Origin: Chloroflexota bacterium
GTDB taxonomy: Bacteria; Chloroflexota; Dehalococcoidia; SZUA-161; SpSt-899
Assembly (NCBI GenBank): GCA_013203045.1
Contig: JABMQN010000136.1
Coordinates: 1-36,294 of the forward strand
DNA: 36,294 bases
Direction: 5' to 3'
Part shown: one piece after another, positions 1 to 8,261 of the stretch
How positions within the stretch are numbered: position 1 is the stretch's first letter
Layout: every line of letters starts with the position of its first letter
The notes under the pieces: generated by a model
Seen by the model: only the letters and a program-made list of their open reading frames with translations
Told to the model about the DNA's origin: nothing
The model's database searches: none
Made by a program: the position numbers and the translations under genes

Positions 1-2
1 AA

Positions 3-79
3 GGCGGCGTAGCTCAGGTGGTCAGAGCGTGGGCCTCATAATCCCAAGGTCGATGGTTCGAGTCCATCCGCCGCTACCA
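3..79 (+). tRNA. tRNA-Met (CAU anticodon), elongator type
   Basis: A full cloverleaf is visible: the 7-bp acceptor stem GGCGGCG/CGCCGCT (first pair G-U), D stem GCTC/GAGC, anticodon loop CTCATAA with anticodon CAT at 37-39, T stem GATGG/CCATC with loop TTCGAGT, discriminator A and an encoded CCA. The paired 1-72 position argues against initiator tRNA. The pair at 31-39 of the anticodon stem is a C-U mismatch (bases 34 and 42), which is slightly unusual. A tRNA-Ile whose CAU is modified to lysidine cannot be excluded from sequence alone. Confidence 0.93.
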
Positions 80-91
80 GATTTCACAGCT

Positions 92-130
92 AAAAAGCCT
101 GTCTCAGTAAAACTACTGGGCGGGCTTTTC
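92..130 (+). terminator. Rho-independent terminator after the tRNA
   Basis: The arms AAAAGCCTGTCT and GGGCGGGCTTTT pair with G-U wobbles, one bulged C and an AAAC loop, followed by TTTT. It lies 13 nt past the tRNA CCA and would end the tRNA transcript. Confidence 0.75.
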
Positions 131-185
131 TAGTTTTCAGCTTTCGACATTGTGTGAGTCATTAGTTATAGTCAAAATGGATTTG

Positions 186-215
186 TTGACAATGAGCAGA
201 TGAGTTGACTATACT
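186..215 (+). promoter_or_regulatory. Sigma-70-type promoter for the RDD gene
   Basis: TTGACA (186-191), an 18-nt spacer and TATACT (210-215) lie 34 bp before the RDD start. Both boxes are near consensus, so the broken gene downstream probably still has a working promoter. Confidence 0.6.
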
Positions 216-248
216 TACACAAATACAATACACAGATAGGGTTTTGCG

Positions 249-806
249 ATGGAATTTGAAACAGTTAGAGAAACCAAAGAGTGTGAGTATTGTGGTAATG
301 TCAACGAAGACTGGTGCTGGGTTTGTGCCAAGTGTGGCAAAGGATTACCTGCAGAACGTGTAATCAATACCGTTAGATGGGAAGCTGAGCTTGCCAATTT
401 TGAATCAAGGTTTAAAGCATGGTTTGTTGATTCATTAATCGTTCTTATTGTGAGCAGAATACCGGTGGCAGCAGTTAACTTCTCAAATGATGAGCCGGAA
501 AAAGTATTTTACTAATACAATTTGGTTTTTATTGCATTTATTTTTATTGTCCAGGCTTTGTATCATATCGGTTTCTGGACATTCGGCGGGCAAACACCCG
601 GAAAGATGTTGGTTGGAATAGCTGTTATCCGTGATGATGGAAGCCCTATTGGATTTCTTGGTGCCATTGGTCGTTACATAGGATATTTCGTATCGGAAGC
701 AACTCTTGGTATTGGTTATCTGATGATATTATGGGACCGGAAAAATCAAGGTCTTCACGATAAAATTGCAGATACTCTTATTATAAGGGATACGAAGTAT
801 AGATAA
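249..806 (+). pseudogene. RDD-family membrane protein with N-terminal zinc ribbon, interrupted by one in-frame stop
   Basis: Reading from the ATG at 249, the frame has a zinc-ribbon-like start (CEYCG, then CWVCAKCGK), the RDD first helix signature (SRFKAWFVDSLIVLIV), then a TAA at 513-515 (codon 89). The same frame carries on without any shift through a second hydrophobic helix (FIAFIFIVQALYHIGFW), the RDD hallmark GGQTPGKMLVGIAVIRDDG and a terminal helix ending LHDKIADTLII, to a natural stop at 804-806. Read through, the product would be about 185 residues, a normal RDD length with nothing obviously missing. RDD proteins are small multi-helix membrane proteins of poorly defined, possibly transport-related, function. 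One point mutation, a sequencing error or stop readthrough would each explain the pattern. A TTG at 522 could restart translation, but the product would lack helix 1. Confidence 0.8.
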
Positions 807-840
807 AGATTACTACTCTTAATCCCCAGACTCATTCATT

Positions 841-1773
841 TCAATATTGATCATATATTTTGAGATGTTCGTGTAGAAACTCTATCTCTAGCCTCACAGT
901 CTGTTCGAAAAACTCTCCTGTATATGGCGCAAAATGATTGCAGGGTAGTTCAATGTAAGTTCTCTTAGCCATTTTACGTGCCGCTTGTTTCACCATTTTT
1001 GAAGGGATCAGTGAATCATATTCTCCTGCGATAAGCAAAGCCGGACAGGTCACTTTTGCAGCCGAACGCATAGGGTTATAGAAGGCCAATTTAAATAAAC
1101 TCCTGGCCGGGATCAGGTTATCCCACGATAAACCATCGGGAATAATTGAGTGATACCCATCCCAGCATTCCTCCGTGGTCAGAAAGGCAAATGCGCCGGG
1201 AGTACCTACAACTGGAACACAAAACGGCCCTCGACCAATAAGCATCTTTCCCATATCCTGCAAAGCAGCCATAGTTCCTCTGATGGTGTTCTTGAATTCA
1301 AACAGGTCCTTGTTGGGACCAACGTATGGCACTTGGGCCACAATAGCGCTGATCCCTTTTTGACGGGCCGCTGTGACTATTACATGTCCCCCACTCAACG
1401 ATGTCCCCCATAAAGCGATTCGCCCTGTATCGATCTCGGGTAAAGACCAGACATGAGCGATGGCTGATTCCCAGTCCTGACAATGGCGCGCAGGATCAAC
1501 CAGGTTTCGTGGTTGACCTTCACTATCACCGAAGTTCCTGTAATCGAAAAGAAATACCGCCATCCCGTTCTGCGCGAATCTCTGGGCAAAAACTGGGAGC
1601 CCAAATGTTCGCTCTCCGGCAAAGCCATGGGCCATTATTACAATCGGAGGATTGAGCACTTTCCCGGGGCGAAACAGCCAGCCAGCACATCGTACGCCTT
1701 TACTCAGAAAATCAGAATCATGTCTTACAATGTTTGAGTCTTGATAAACCATTTTCACATAATAAGCAATCAC
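841..1773 (-). CDS. Alpha/beta-fold hydrolase
   Basis: A cytosolic serine hydrolase of about 310 residues. The fold is shown by the oxyanion motif MAHGFAGER near residue 48, FLFDYRNFGDSEG at 74-86, the nucleophile elbow GTSLSGG with Ser125, a late acidic residue in AGEYDSLIP and the catalytic His in CNHFAPY. This order (Ser-Asp-His) matches the dienelactone hydrolase/FrsA-like group rather than lipases with secretion signals; no signal peptide is seen. The substrate cannot be read from sequence. The frame opens with GTG at 1773, overlapping the stop of the upstream zinc-ribbon gene by 4 nt (GTGA), which suggests translational coupling. The ATG at 1752 (MVYQDSN) is an alternative start. It converges on the RDD gene. 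Confidence 0.85.
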   Translation of the reverse strand: MIAYYVKMVYQDSNIVRHDSDFLSKGVRCAGWLFRPGKVLNPPIVIMAHGFAGERTFGLPVFAQRFAQNGMAVFLFDYRNFGDSEGQPRNLVDPARHCQDWESAIAHVWSLPEIDTGRIALWGTSLSGGHVIVTAARQKGISAIVAQVPYVGPNKDLFEFKNTIRGTMAALQDMGKMLIGRGPFCVPVVGTPGAFAFLTTEECWDGYHSIIPDGLSWDNLIPARSLFKLAFYNPMRSAAKVTCPALLIAGEYDSLIPSKMVKQAARKMAKRTYIELPCNHFAPYTGEFFEQTVRLEIEFLHEHLKIYDQY

Positions 1774-2087
1774 TTTGAATGAGCTTCGAGAGTGGCCCTG
1801 TTACATATGAGAAGACCCCAGATAAACTCAACCACAATGAGGACTCCCACTGCTATAGCAATCGCTCCCAATATTGACAGTTGATCATCCCTATAAAACC
1901 GACTGAGGGAGAAACCAAGTGCAAATCCAATAGCTAAAGCTGTGATTAATGATAGTATGGTCCAGCCTTTTGGGCGAATCTTCGTCTTACATGAGGAACA
2001 AGAAAGATGTATCGGAGTGGGAGCGGACACGATTCGCCATATTGATATGGGTTGCTCGCAGGCCGGGCATGTTGCAGTTGTCTTCAT
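1770..2087 (-). CDS. Small zinc-ribbon membrane protein
   Basis: This 105-residue protein starts with two CxxC knuckles (CPAC at 8-11 and CSSC about 20 residues later), typical of a rubredoxin-like or zinc-ribbon module. Two hydrophobic helices follow (about 43-62 and 71-94), giving a cytoplasmic metal-binding head on a two-helix membrane anchor. The family was not recognised. It sits 56 bp behind the HtrA-like protease gene and its stop overlaps the start of the hydrolase gene, so the three may share a transcript. No function is proposed beyond membrane-anchored zinc ribbon. Confidence 0.7.
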   Translation of the reverse strand: MKTTATCPACEQPISIWRIVSAPTPIHLSCSSCKTKIRPKGWTILSLITALAIGFALGFSLSRFYRDDQLSILGAIAIAVGVLIVVEFIWGLLICNRATLEAHSK

Positions 2088-2143
2088 ATCGACTCCTTCT
2101 TGTGGAAACTTCGATTTACGTACACCGATGTACTAAATGAATA

Positions 2144-3667
2144 TCAATATTTATCGTAGAATGATTTTACAATGGTTCCAGGTTGCCCATCGAATATTGT
2201 GAGGGTGTTGCCATCTTTAGATAACTCAAAGGTGTAAACCTTCGTAGCCCCAACAGCATGGTCTTGGCAAGTGGAGTATTCCGCTGTCAAACGCATTACG
2301 CTTGATTTTACCTCAAGACTTCCAGAAACCGAACATGTACGGAGCAACTCAAAGGAATCTTCCGTAAGTATCAATGTTGTACTATCCTCATTGGTTAACT
2401 TGTCATTTGTATATGTAGCATCATGGATCCACATGCCAACATAGCCTTCTTCGCTATCGGTGCTGGGGTTTGTTGGGGTAGAGGTTGGTGCAGGTTTGTC
2501 ATTTGTAAGGGTGAAACTATCAATTATACTGCCAAACGTATCATCGAATCGTTCATACTGGTTATCCGGTGATGAACATGATATGCGATACAATGAAGGG
2601 CCGTTCATGACGTACTGATCCTTGAATTTGTATTTACCGCCGTCTTCTTCGTACTGAAGGGTGTAGACTATCTCACGATACTCCATGCCCATATCAAACA
2701 ATGTGCGGTTCGAAATCAATTCAAAGCCAATAGAGTCTTCTTTTAAAAGGTCAAGATCATCCTTCACCCATAATCCCAGTGACCATAGCCCGGCATTATA
2801 TGTGTCTATTTCAAACCCGGCATAATAATCACCTATCCATACGAAATATACTTCGGAATCGTTCACCTGCCAGGTAGCGGGATAATCCACGGAATAATCA
2901 CATGTCATGTTGTCATACGTCTCCCATTCGCTGGGCTTTTCTATCTCGACAAGCGTTGATTCCCCTTCCATTAGTTGAGGTATTTCCGATGCAACATCTT
3001 CAATAGCAATAGCAAAGTTCAACCCTTCAGTGTTCATCAGGATAAACGTGTTGATGCCCACTACTTCGCCATCCAAATTAATTAGAGGGCCGCCGCTATT
3101 GCCGGGATTAATGGCAGAGTCAGTCTGGATATGTGTAATACCTGCGTCTGCATCATCTCTGAATGCCGATACTATGCCTGTGGAGACTGTTGCCCCCCCT
3201 TCCAAATCCATAGGAAAACCCAAAGCCACAACATCTTCACCGAGCTTCAAATCGTAAGCTTGTCCCAATTCGGCCTCGGGTAAATCATCTGCTTCGATCT
3301 TAAGTATGGCTACATCCTTCACTTCTTCCCGCCCGACCACTACAGCCGATATTTCCTCTTCATCATCGGGCAAGGATACCGTAATACTCTCAGCGCCGGT
3401 AACAACGTGATTATTGGTGAGTATATAACCTTCTTCATCGATGATTACACCGGACCCCATACCGTATTCGGTAATTACTCGCACTACACACGGAAGTACC
3501 TCTTCAACAGCTGAAGATATCGAAGGGGCGGATGATGTGGAGTTCGACGTAGTAGTTGCTTCTGGGGTAACTGACACGAGTGTTGATACAGGTTCTGATG
3601 TACCTGAAGAACCGCAGGCTGTCAGAACCAATAACAGTGCTATTATGGGAAAGATAAGTTTTTGCAT
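2144..3667 (-). CDS. S1C-family (HtrA/DegP-like) serine protease, lipoprotein
   Basis: A surface lipoprotein protease of 507 residues. The ATG at 3667 is preferred over the one at 3715 because it follows a GAGGC ribosome site and opens a lipoprotein signal (MQKLIFPIIALLLVLTAC, lipid-modified Cys18). A Ser/Thr-rich linker leads to a trypsin-like domain with catalytic His87 (TNNHVV), Asp118 (DVAILKI) and Ser191 (NPGNSGGPL). No PDZ domain follows, unlike DegP, DegQ and DegS. Instead there is a region of about 140 residues with a PsbP/Mog1-like flavour (DYPATWQV, ITFGSI-like end), a second Thr/Pro linker, and a C-terminal beta-rich domain (MWIHDATYTN to the end) like those seen as lipocalin-type add-ons. 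The extra domains are inferred from pattern only. A likely job is cell-envelope protein quality control. It has its own promoter. Confidence 0.85.
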   Translation of the reverse strand: MQKLIFPIIALLLVLTACGSSGTSEPVSTLVSVTPEATTTSNSTSSAPSISSAVEEVLPCVVRVITEYGMGSGVIIDEEGYILTNNHVVTGAESITVSLPDDEEEISAVVVGREEVKDVAILKIEADDLPEAELGQAYDLKLGEDVVALGFPMDLEGGATVSTGIVSAFRDDADAGITHIQTDSAINPGNSGGPLINLDGEVVGINTFILMNTEGLNFAIAIEDVASEIPQLMEGESTLVEIEKPSEWETYDNMTCDYSVDYPATWQVNDSEVYFVWIGDYYAGFEIDTYNAGLWSLGLWVKDDLDLLKEDSIGFELISNRTLFDMGMEYREIVYTLQYEEDGGKYKFKDQYVMNGPSLYRISCSSPDNQYERFDDTFGSIIDSFTLTNDKPAPTSTPTNPSTDSEEGYVGMWIHDATYTNDKLTNEDSTTLILTEDSFELLRTCSVSGSLEVKSSVMRLTAEYSTCQDHAVGATKVYTFELSKDGNTLTIFDGQPGTIVKSFYDKY

Positions 3668-3686
3668 AATATTTGCCTCATTATGT

Positions 3687-3716
3687 ATTATAAGTCTCGC
3701 AATTGAGTTCCTCAAT
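3687..3716 (-). promoter_or_regulatory. Promoter of the HtrA-like gene with a palindrome over the -35
   Basis: Read on the minus strand: TTGAGG (3715-3710), a 17-nt spacer and TATAAT (3692-3687), 20 bp before the ATG at 3667. The palindrome ATTGAG-TTC-CTCAAT (3702-3716) covers the -35 box and could be a repressor site. Confidence 0.55.
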
Positions 3717-3915
3717 CGTATTTACCTTCATTTGTAGTGGTAGCCTACTTGTAGAAATGGTTTTAAGTATTATGACGTAATGTCGAAAACATGAGTTCCC
3801 TGCAGAAGCTAGAAAAGGTATTGCCATAATGAAGCAAATAATGGATGTCACTATTGACAAACGCGTGGCTCAGTGTAGAATGACAAGCAAACGTCTGATA
3901 GGAAGGAAGTGGAAT

Positions 3916-4608
3916 ATGAAAAGCCCGGGTAATGAAAACAAGAAAGATTTAAATGACATCGTGACAGGAGGATTGGCGGAGAGCATAAATCGCGCTGAAG
4001 AGGTCATGGCGCTGCGTGCACAAATCGGTGCCAATACCGCCATAGCCAGTGGCGCTGAGTTTGGATATCTGTTCGATAGGTTACAAGTAATGCTGGGACA
4101 ATATGCTATCCTTGTGGTTACGCGAATGTTCGAACCGGAGGAGGACGGTTTTCAACCGACCAGCATACCGGTAGCTCTGAATAATATGCGTTTCAATGCT
4201 GACTACCTCGAAATCCAGGATAGAGATTTTATTCTCAGGAAACTTATTAGTTTCGGGCACGAAGAAAAGGAGTTCGAAGGGATTCCTACCCCCTGGATTA
4301 CACAACTGGTACGCAAGGAATTTGCCGATCGTTTACCCGATATTCGAGAACCCGATGCTAATGATCTATCCAGAGCGCTGTTCAGTTTGAAACAGATGCG
4401 TGATGTATCCGCTAGTGACTCTGCCACTAGCCAAGAAGGTTTAAATACTGAGGAGTCTGATCGCAATCTAAAGACTCTCCTCATGTATGCCAGAGATTTT
4501 GTAGATACCATCGGGAGAGGATATCTTGGTGTAAGTCTGAAAATTGATACCAAGGTTGTTGAGAGCCAACTAAAACAACTGCTTCAACAGGCAGGAATAG
4601 TGTCATGA
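3916..4608 (+). CDS. Uncharacterised all-helical protein, possibly AbiU2/HEPN-like
   Basis: The ATG at 3916 is chosen because GGAAGG stands about 10 nt upstream; the frame stays open back to 3829, giving 29 more residues without a good ribosome site. The 230-residue product looks entirely helical, with no signal peptide or membrane segment. The stretch GAEFGYLFDRLQVMLGQYAI followed by TRMFEPEEDG resembles, weakly, AbiU2-type HEPN proteins, which are putative RNases of abortive-infection and toxin systems. The canonical HEPN RxxxxH motif was not found with confidence, so this is a guess and not a call. It lies divergent from the HtrA gene and 22 bp before a lipoprotein gene on the same strand. 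No antitoxin-like partner is adjacent. Confidence 0.65.
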   Translation: MKSPGNENKKDLNDIVTGGLAESINRAEEVMALRAQIGANTAIASGAEFGYLFDRLQVMLGQYAILVVTRMFEPEEDGFQPTSIPVALNNMRFNADYLEIQDRDFILRKLISFGHEEKEFEGIPTPWITQLVRKEFADRLPDIREPDANDLSRALFSLKQMRDVSASDSATSQEGLNTEESDRNLKTLLMYARDFVDTIGRGYLGVSLKIDTKVVESQLKQLLQQAGIVS

Positions 4609-4630
4609 CAATCTGGGAGATGAGCAGAAG

Positions 4631-5560
4631 TTGAAAATACTAGAATTTGTTGCGGTTGGCGTATTAGCACTTCTTAGCCTAACTGGATTTCTCTTGGTGG
4701 GATGTGAATCGGGCTCTGAATGCGAAGATACTGTCACAGGGAATGAGACTTTGAACCAAGAGAATGTCCAACTGCAACAAGAACTTGAATCTCTACGATC
4801 CGAATATGAAGTTCTGTCATCTGAAAGCGAATTTGCCAGCCGAGAGTTGGGGGAACTGAAGGTTACTTATAAGAGTTTGTTGGAGGAACCACTGGGTTCA
4901 GATCTCAAAAACCCTACATGGCAAGAGTTGAAACAATTTCTTGAACTCGACGAGACTGATTGTCAAGAATACATTACCGATAAATTCGATTGTGAGGGAT
5001 TCACAATTAGTCTCAGGGATAGTGCCTGGCGGCGAGGTTTCCGTTCTGCTTATGTTGCTATTGGATTTGGAGAAGGAAACACAGGGCATGCTTTGAATGC
5101 CTTTCAAACTGAGGACAAGGGGTTGGTTTATATTGATAATACCGAGCATGATGCGGTTGGCTATGTTGAGGTTGGTAAAATATACGGTACCATCGCACTG
5201 GATGGAGTGAAAGAGGAATTCATTGATACAACTAGTGAACCCGATGAATTCTGGGAATCTCTAGCTTACACTCGGTACGGTGGAAATGTGTTTGACTATG
5301 GGTATTACGGGACTTTTACCCAGAGACGGGAATTCTATGAGCAGAGTATTGATGCCTACAATACTGAAGTTGATGAATATAACCGTGCTGCAGTAGCGTT
5401 TAACCAAGATAACAACACGTACTCATTTTCTCAGATGGAAACTTGGGAAGGTAAGCTAGACAGTTGGGCAAAGAACCTGGAGCAACTGAGTGAAGATCTT
5501 GGAGCAAGCAAACTGGAACCTATGGGTATAGTAACCAGCATTGAAGTCTACTGGAATTGA
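4631..5560 (+). CDS. Predicted lipoprotein with coiled coil and cysteine-protease/transglutaminase-like core
   Basis: Starts at TTG 4631 after a GGAGATGAG ribosome site. Residues 1-25 form a lipoprotein signal ending LLVGC (lipid-modified Cys25). Residues about 38-85 are a Gln/Glu/Leu-rich coiled coil. The following domain holds a well-spaced Cys121 (DCEGF), His153 (TGHALNAF) and Asp169 (VYIDN), the order and local sequence used by transglutaminase-like and papain-fold enzymes. This points to an extracytoplasmic protease, amidase or crosslinking protein, but the family was not recognised and the triad is an inference. The C-terminal 90 residues are again helical (REFYEQSIDAYNTEVDEY). It follows the helical gene by 22 bp and is closed by a hairpin at 5598-5628. 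Confidence 0.7.
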   Translation: MKILEFVAVGVLALLSLTGFLLVGCESGSECEDTVTGNETLNQENVQLQQELESLRSEYEVLSSESEFASRELGELKVTYKSLLEEPLGSDLKNPTWQELKQFLELDETDCQEYITDKFDCEGFTISLRDSAWRRGFRSAYVAIGFGEGNTGHALNAFQTEDKGLVYIDNTEHDAVGYVEVGKIYGTIALDGVKEEFIDTTSEPDEFWESLAYTRYGGNVFDYGYYGTFTQRREFYEQSIDAYNTEVDEYNRAAVAFNQDNNTYSFSQMETWEGKLDSWAKNLEQLSEDLGASKLEPMGIVTSIEVYWN

Positions 5561-5597
5561 AGAAGCAAACTTAAAAGAAAAAACTGGAAGTTGAACA

Positions 5598-5628
5598 AAT
5601 GGGGTAGATGTGAGTTTACTACCCCATT
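5598..5628. terminator. Bidirectional hairpin between converging genes
   Basis: A perfect 10-bp stem, AATGGGGTAG (5598-5607) with CTACCCCATT (5619-5628), and an 11-nt loop. It lies midway between the stops of the lipoprotein gene (5560) and the MMPL gene (5660). Flanking T-runs are short, so its termination strength is uncertain. Confidence 0.55.
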
Positions 5629-5659
5629 CTCATTAATGAGGCGGATAATGGTTTTCGTT

Positions 5660-8221
5660 TCACTCTTTTTTTCGTGGTTCAGGCACAAAAACCTGGAGCA
5701 GACTTGGTAGTACGAACAAAGCCATAAATAATGAGAGGACGATCATGATTGCCGTCAGTATACCAAAAGTGGAAAACATAGGCATTGGAGCGAATGCGAT
5801 AACGGCGAACCCGACCATCGTGGTAATCGCGGCACTGAACAGGGCCAGCCCTGTTGTCTCGGCTGTGATACGAAGAGCAGGCATCTTGCCATGTCCTGCA
5901 GCCAGTTCCTCACGAAAACGCTCGGTGAAGTGGATAGAGAAGTCTATACCTACACCAATTGATATGGCAGCAATGGTGGCAGTAAGCATGTTTAGGGAGT
6001 ATCCGGCGAGATACATGAATCCATATAACCAGCAGGCTACCAGCAATACCGGAATGATAGTGACGACGGCATACCTGAACGAACGAAAAACTACAAGCAA
6101 TAATAATAGAACAGCAACTATGGCAACAATTAAGGATTTACTGAGGGATTCACTGATGGCGTCGAACTGTTCCACTCGTACGTCTCCAGAACCCGTGAGC
6201 CCATATCTTGTGATTGTCTCCGGATAGATGCCCTCCATGGCATTATCCAGATCCTCGTTCAGTTCAACTGAAGCCAATTTGACGATCTCCTGCTCTCTTG
6301 TTCCGGGGACTCCGATGGTAATAATCGTGGCATAGCGGTTTGGTTCAAGCTGTACGAAAAGCTCTCCAATTTGCTTGGAATTATAGCGCATTGTGGTGTC
6401 ATCTTCTGGGAGACCATTGGCGAGGACATAATCGTAGACTGCCTGCAGTTGCTCTGGGCTATCGGGAATGAGATCGCCATCAGAGTCTGTGATTACGATA
6501 TTGGAAGCTGCTTCTATTTGCCCCCGAGCGTAATCGTTTTCAATTGACAATTCAAGTATATTCAGTAGTAGGGCGTGCACGTTGGGTTTACCGTCGACGG
6601 GATCTCGCCCAATGTGTTGGTTATCATCCATTTCTTCAATGGTTAACTTCATTCCATCAATGGCGGTTTGATTGGTAAAGTCGCCTTCATAATAGAGGAA
6701 CGATGGCTCTCCACCCTTGTCAGCTCCGTGTTCGTCCCATTTATCCAGACTAACCACAAAATCCGAATCCGGTTCGAGCGCATCTTTGGCATCAAATTTA
6801 GTTTCGACACCAGTCCATCCCCATGCGGCAAATGCAGTTATTATGAGTATGATAGGCAGCGTAATGTACCATCTGTTACTGAATGCAGTGACAGCTCTGC
6901 CCAGCCATCCACCACTTGTCATTTCTTTTCTAGATGTACTCTGCTGTTTCGTTGAGGGATTTCTACGCATCCTCCATCTCATGTTTACTGAGGGCACAAA
7001 TAATCCCAGAATCACAAACGATGCAAACATTGCGAAAGAAGCAGCTACCGCAAATCCAATGACAGATTCTATTCCGGATGTAGCATTTGAACCGAATGCC
7101 ACAATTGTGGTGAACATAGCTAATACTAAAGCTCGACCTACTCGATAAGTCGAACTCCCCAGGGCTTCAGCCGGAAGTAATCCTTTGTCCCTCTGTTGAC
7201 GATATCGGAACAGGGCCTGGATAGCATAGTCTACGCCCAATACAACAATGGTAATTGGCACAATAAGATCGAGAACTACCGATCCTTTAAGTCCTATGAG
7301 GTTAGCAAAGCCCTTGAGCCAGATGATAAGCATAAGAAGTCCGGCAATCGAGATTCCGGTGATCAACCATGAACGGAAGATCACCATCAACAGTATGGCA
7401 ATCAATATTAGCGCAACAAAAAGGAGCATGAAGCTTATCTTACCCTCATCCTCTATTTCCAACTCGAGATCAATGGCGATACCCCAGGACTGATTAAATT
7501 CCTCGTCTCCGCGCATAATCTCTTGTACTTCACGCGAAAATTTCTCCCGTGCCTTGGCTTTCTTTTCAGTGGAAGCATCTTTAATATCTCCGGACATGTA
7601 TTTCTGGAGGACTTTCTCGTCATCGGCGAAAACCGGAACTATTAGTGCCGGTGATATCCAGCCGTGTTTCCCATATTCCCGTTCGGCAGACATCGTTTCA
7701 TATAGGTCCTTTGCATTAGGGTCTTCTAGGATAATATCCACTATTTGTTTGATTTGTGCATCTGAAATTAACTCGGTTGAAAGATCCGCAACGCCATTGC
7801 TTTGTAAAGTGAGGGCTTGATTGATCGCATCGGCAAATGTAAACTCTACCCCTTTGGTTGTAGTACCGGCTACTTCGTCATATCGCGTATAAAGGAATTC
7901 AGCCAGATCACTTTCTCGGATCGCTTGTTCTCTCTCCCACAACTCATGGAGGTTTTTTCGGGTGAACATGTCACCATCTCTGGCTTCGACAATGAACCAA
8001 ATTCTAAGCACTTCAAGATCGAACGTGTCCTCAATATCATCTGCCAGCTTCACCACCTCATTACCAACCGGGGTATCACTGGCCTGCTCAGTGGGGGACA
8101 TCATGGCAAGTGGGTAAAGCAGCAATAGAGTCACCAATAGTGTTACGATAATTACCCATTTGGAGTGATGTTCGAGGGTGTTACCTAGCCATCCGTAGAA
8201 CCCTGTTCTTGCTTCACTCAT
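5660..8221 (-). CDS. MMPL/RND-superfamily transporter (HAE3-like)
   Basis: An 853-residue polytopic membrane protein with the duplicated RND layout: one N-terminal helix (WVIIVTLLVTLLLLYPLAMM), a large external domain of about 200 residues, a block of five helices containing VPITIVVLGVDYAIQALFRYRQ, then the same pattern again (helix FAAWGWTGVETKF, external domain, and helices with ISIGVGIDFSIHFTERFREE). The GVDYA and GIDFS motifs in helix 4 and helix 10 carry the acidic residues used for proton coupling in this family. Such proteins export lipids, hopanoids or hydrophobic drugs; the substrate here is unknown. It follows the MFS gene by 40 bp and has AGAGGAA upstream of its ATG, so the two exporters are probably co-transcribed. 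Confidence 0.9.
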   Translation of the reverse strand: MSEARTGFYGWLGNTLEHHSKWVIIVTLLVTLLLLYPLAMMSPTEQASDTPVGNEVVKLADDIEDTFDLEVLRIWFIVEARDGDMFTRKNLHELWEREQAIRESDLAEFLYTRYDEVAGTTTKGVEFTFADAINQALTLQSNGVADLSTELISDAQIKQIVDIILEDPNAKDLYETMSAEREYGKHGWISPALIVPVFADDEKVLQKYMSGDIKDASTEKKAKAREKFSREVQEIMRGDEEFNQSWGIAIDLELEIEDEGKISFMLLFVALILIAILLMVIFRSWLITGISIAGLLMLIIWLKGFANLIGLKGSVVLDLIVPITIVVLGVDYAIQALFRYRQQRDKGLLPAEALGSSTYRVGRALVLAMFTTIVAFGSNATSGIESVIGFAVAASFAMFASFVILGLFVPSVNMRWRMRRNPSTKQQSTSRKEMTSGGWLGRAVTAFSNRWYITLPIILIITAFAAWGWTGVETKFDAKDALEPDSDFVVSLDKWDEHGADKGGEPSFLYYEGDFTNQTAIDGMKLTIEEMDDNQHIGRDPVDGKPNVHALLLNILELSIENDYARGQIEAASNIVITDSDGDLIPDSPEQLQAVYDYVLANGLPEDDTTMRYNSKQIGELFVQLEPNRYATIITIGVPGTREQEIVKLASVELNEDLDNAMEGIYPETITRYGLTGSGDVRVEQFDAISESLSKSLIVAIVAVLLLLLVVFRSFRYAVVTIIPVLLVACWLYGFMYLAGYSLNMLTATIAAISIGVGIDFSIHFTERFREELAAGHGKMPALRITAETTGLALFSAAITTMVGFAVIAFAPMPMFSTFGILTAIMIVLSLFMALFVLPSLLQVFVPEPRKKE

Positions 8222-8261
8222 TGTTATTCCTCTAGTACCGGAGGTTTTATGATATCAGGTT

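Noticed and set aside
5745-6227. Long open frame of 160 codons on the plus strand inside the MMPL gene.
   Set aside because: It is a mirror of the conserved transporter; composition is not protein-like and no ribosome site or motif is present.
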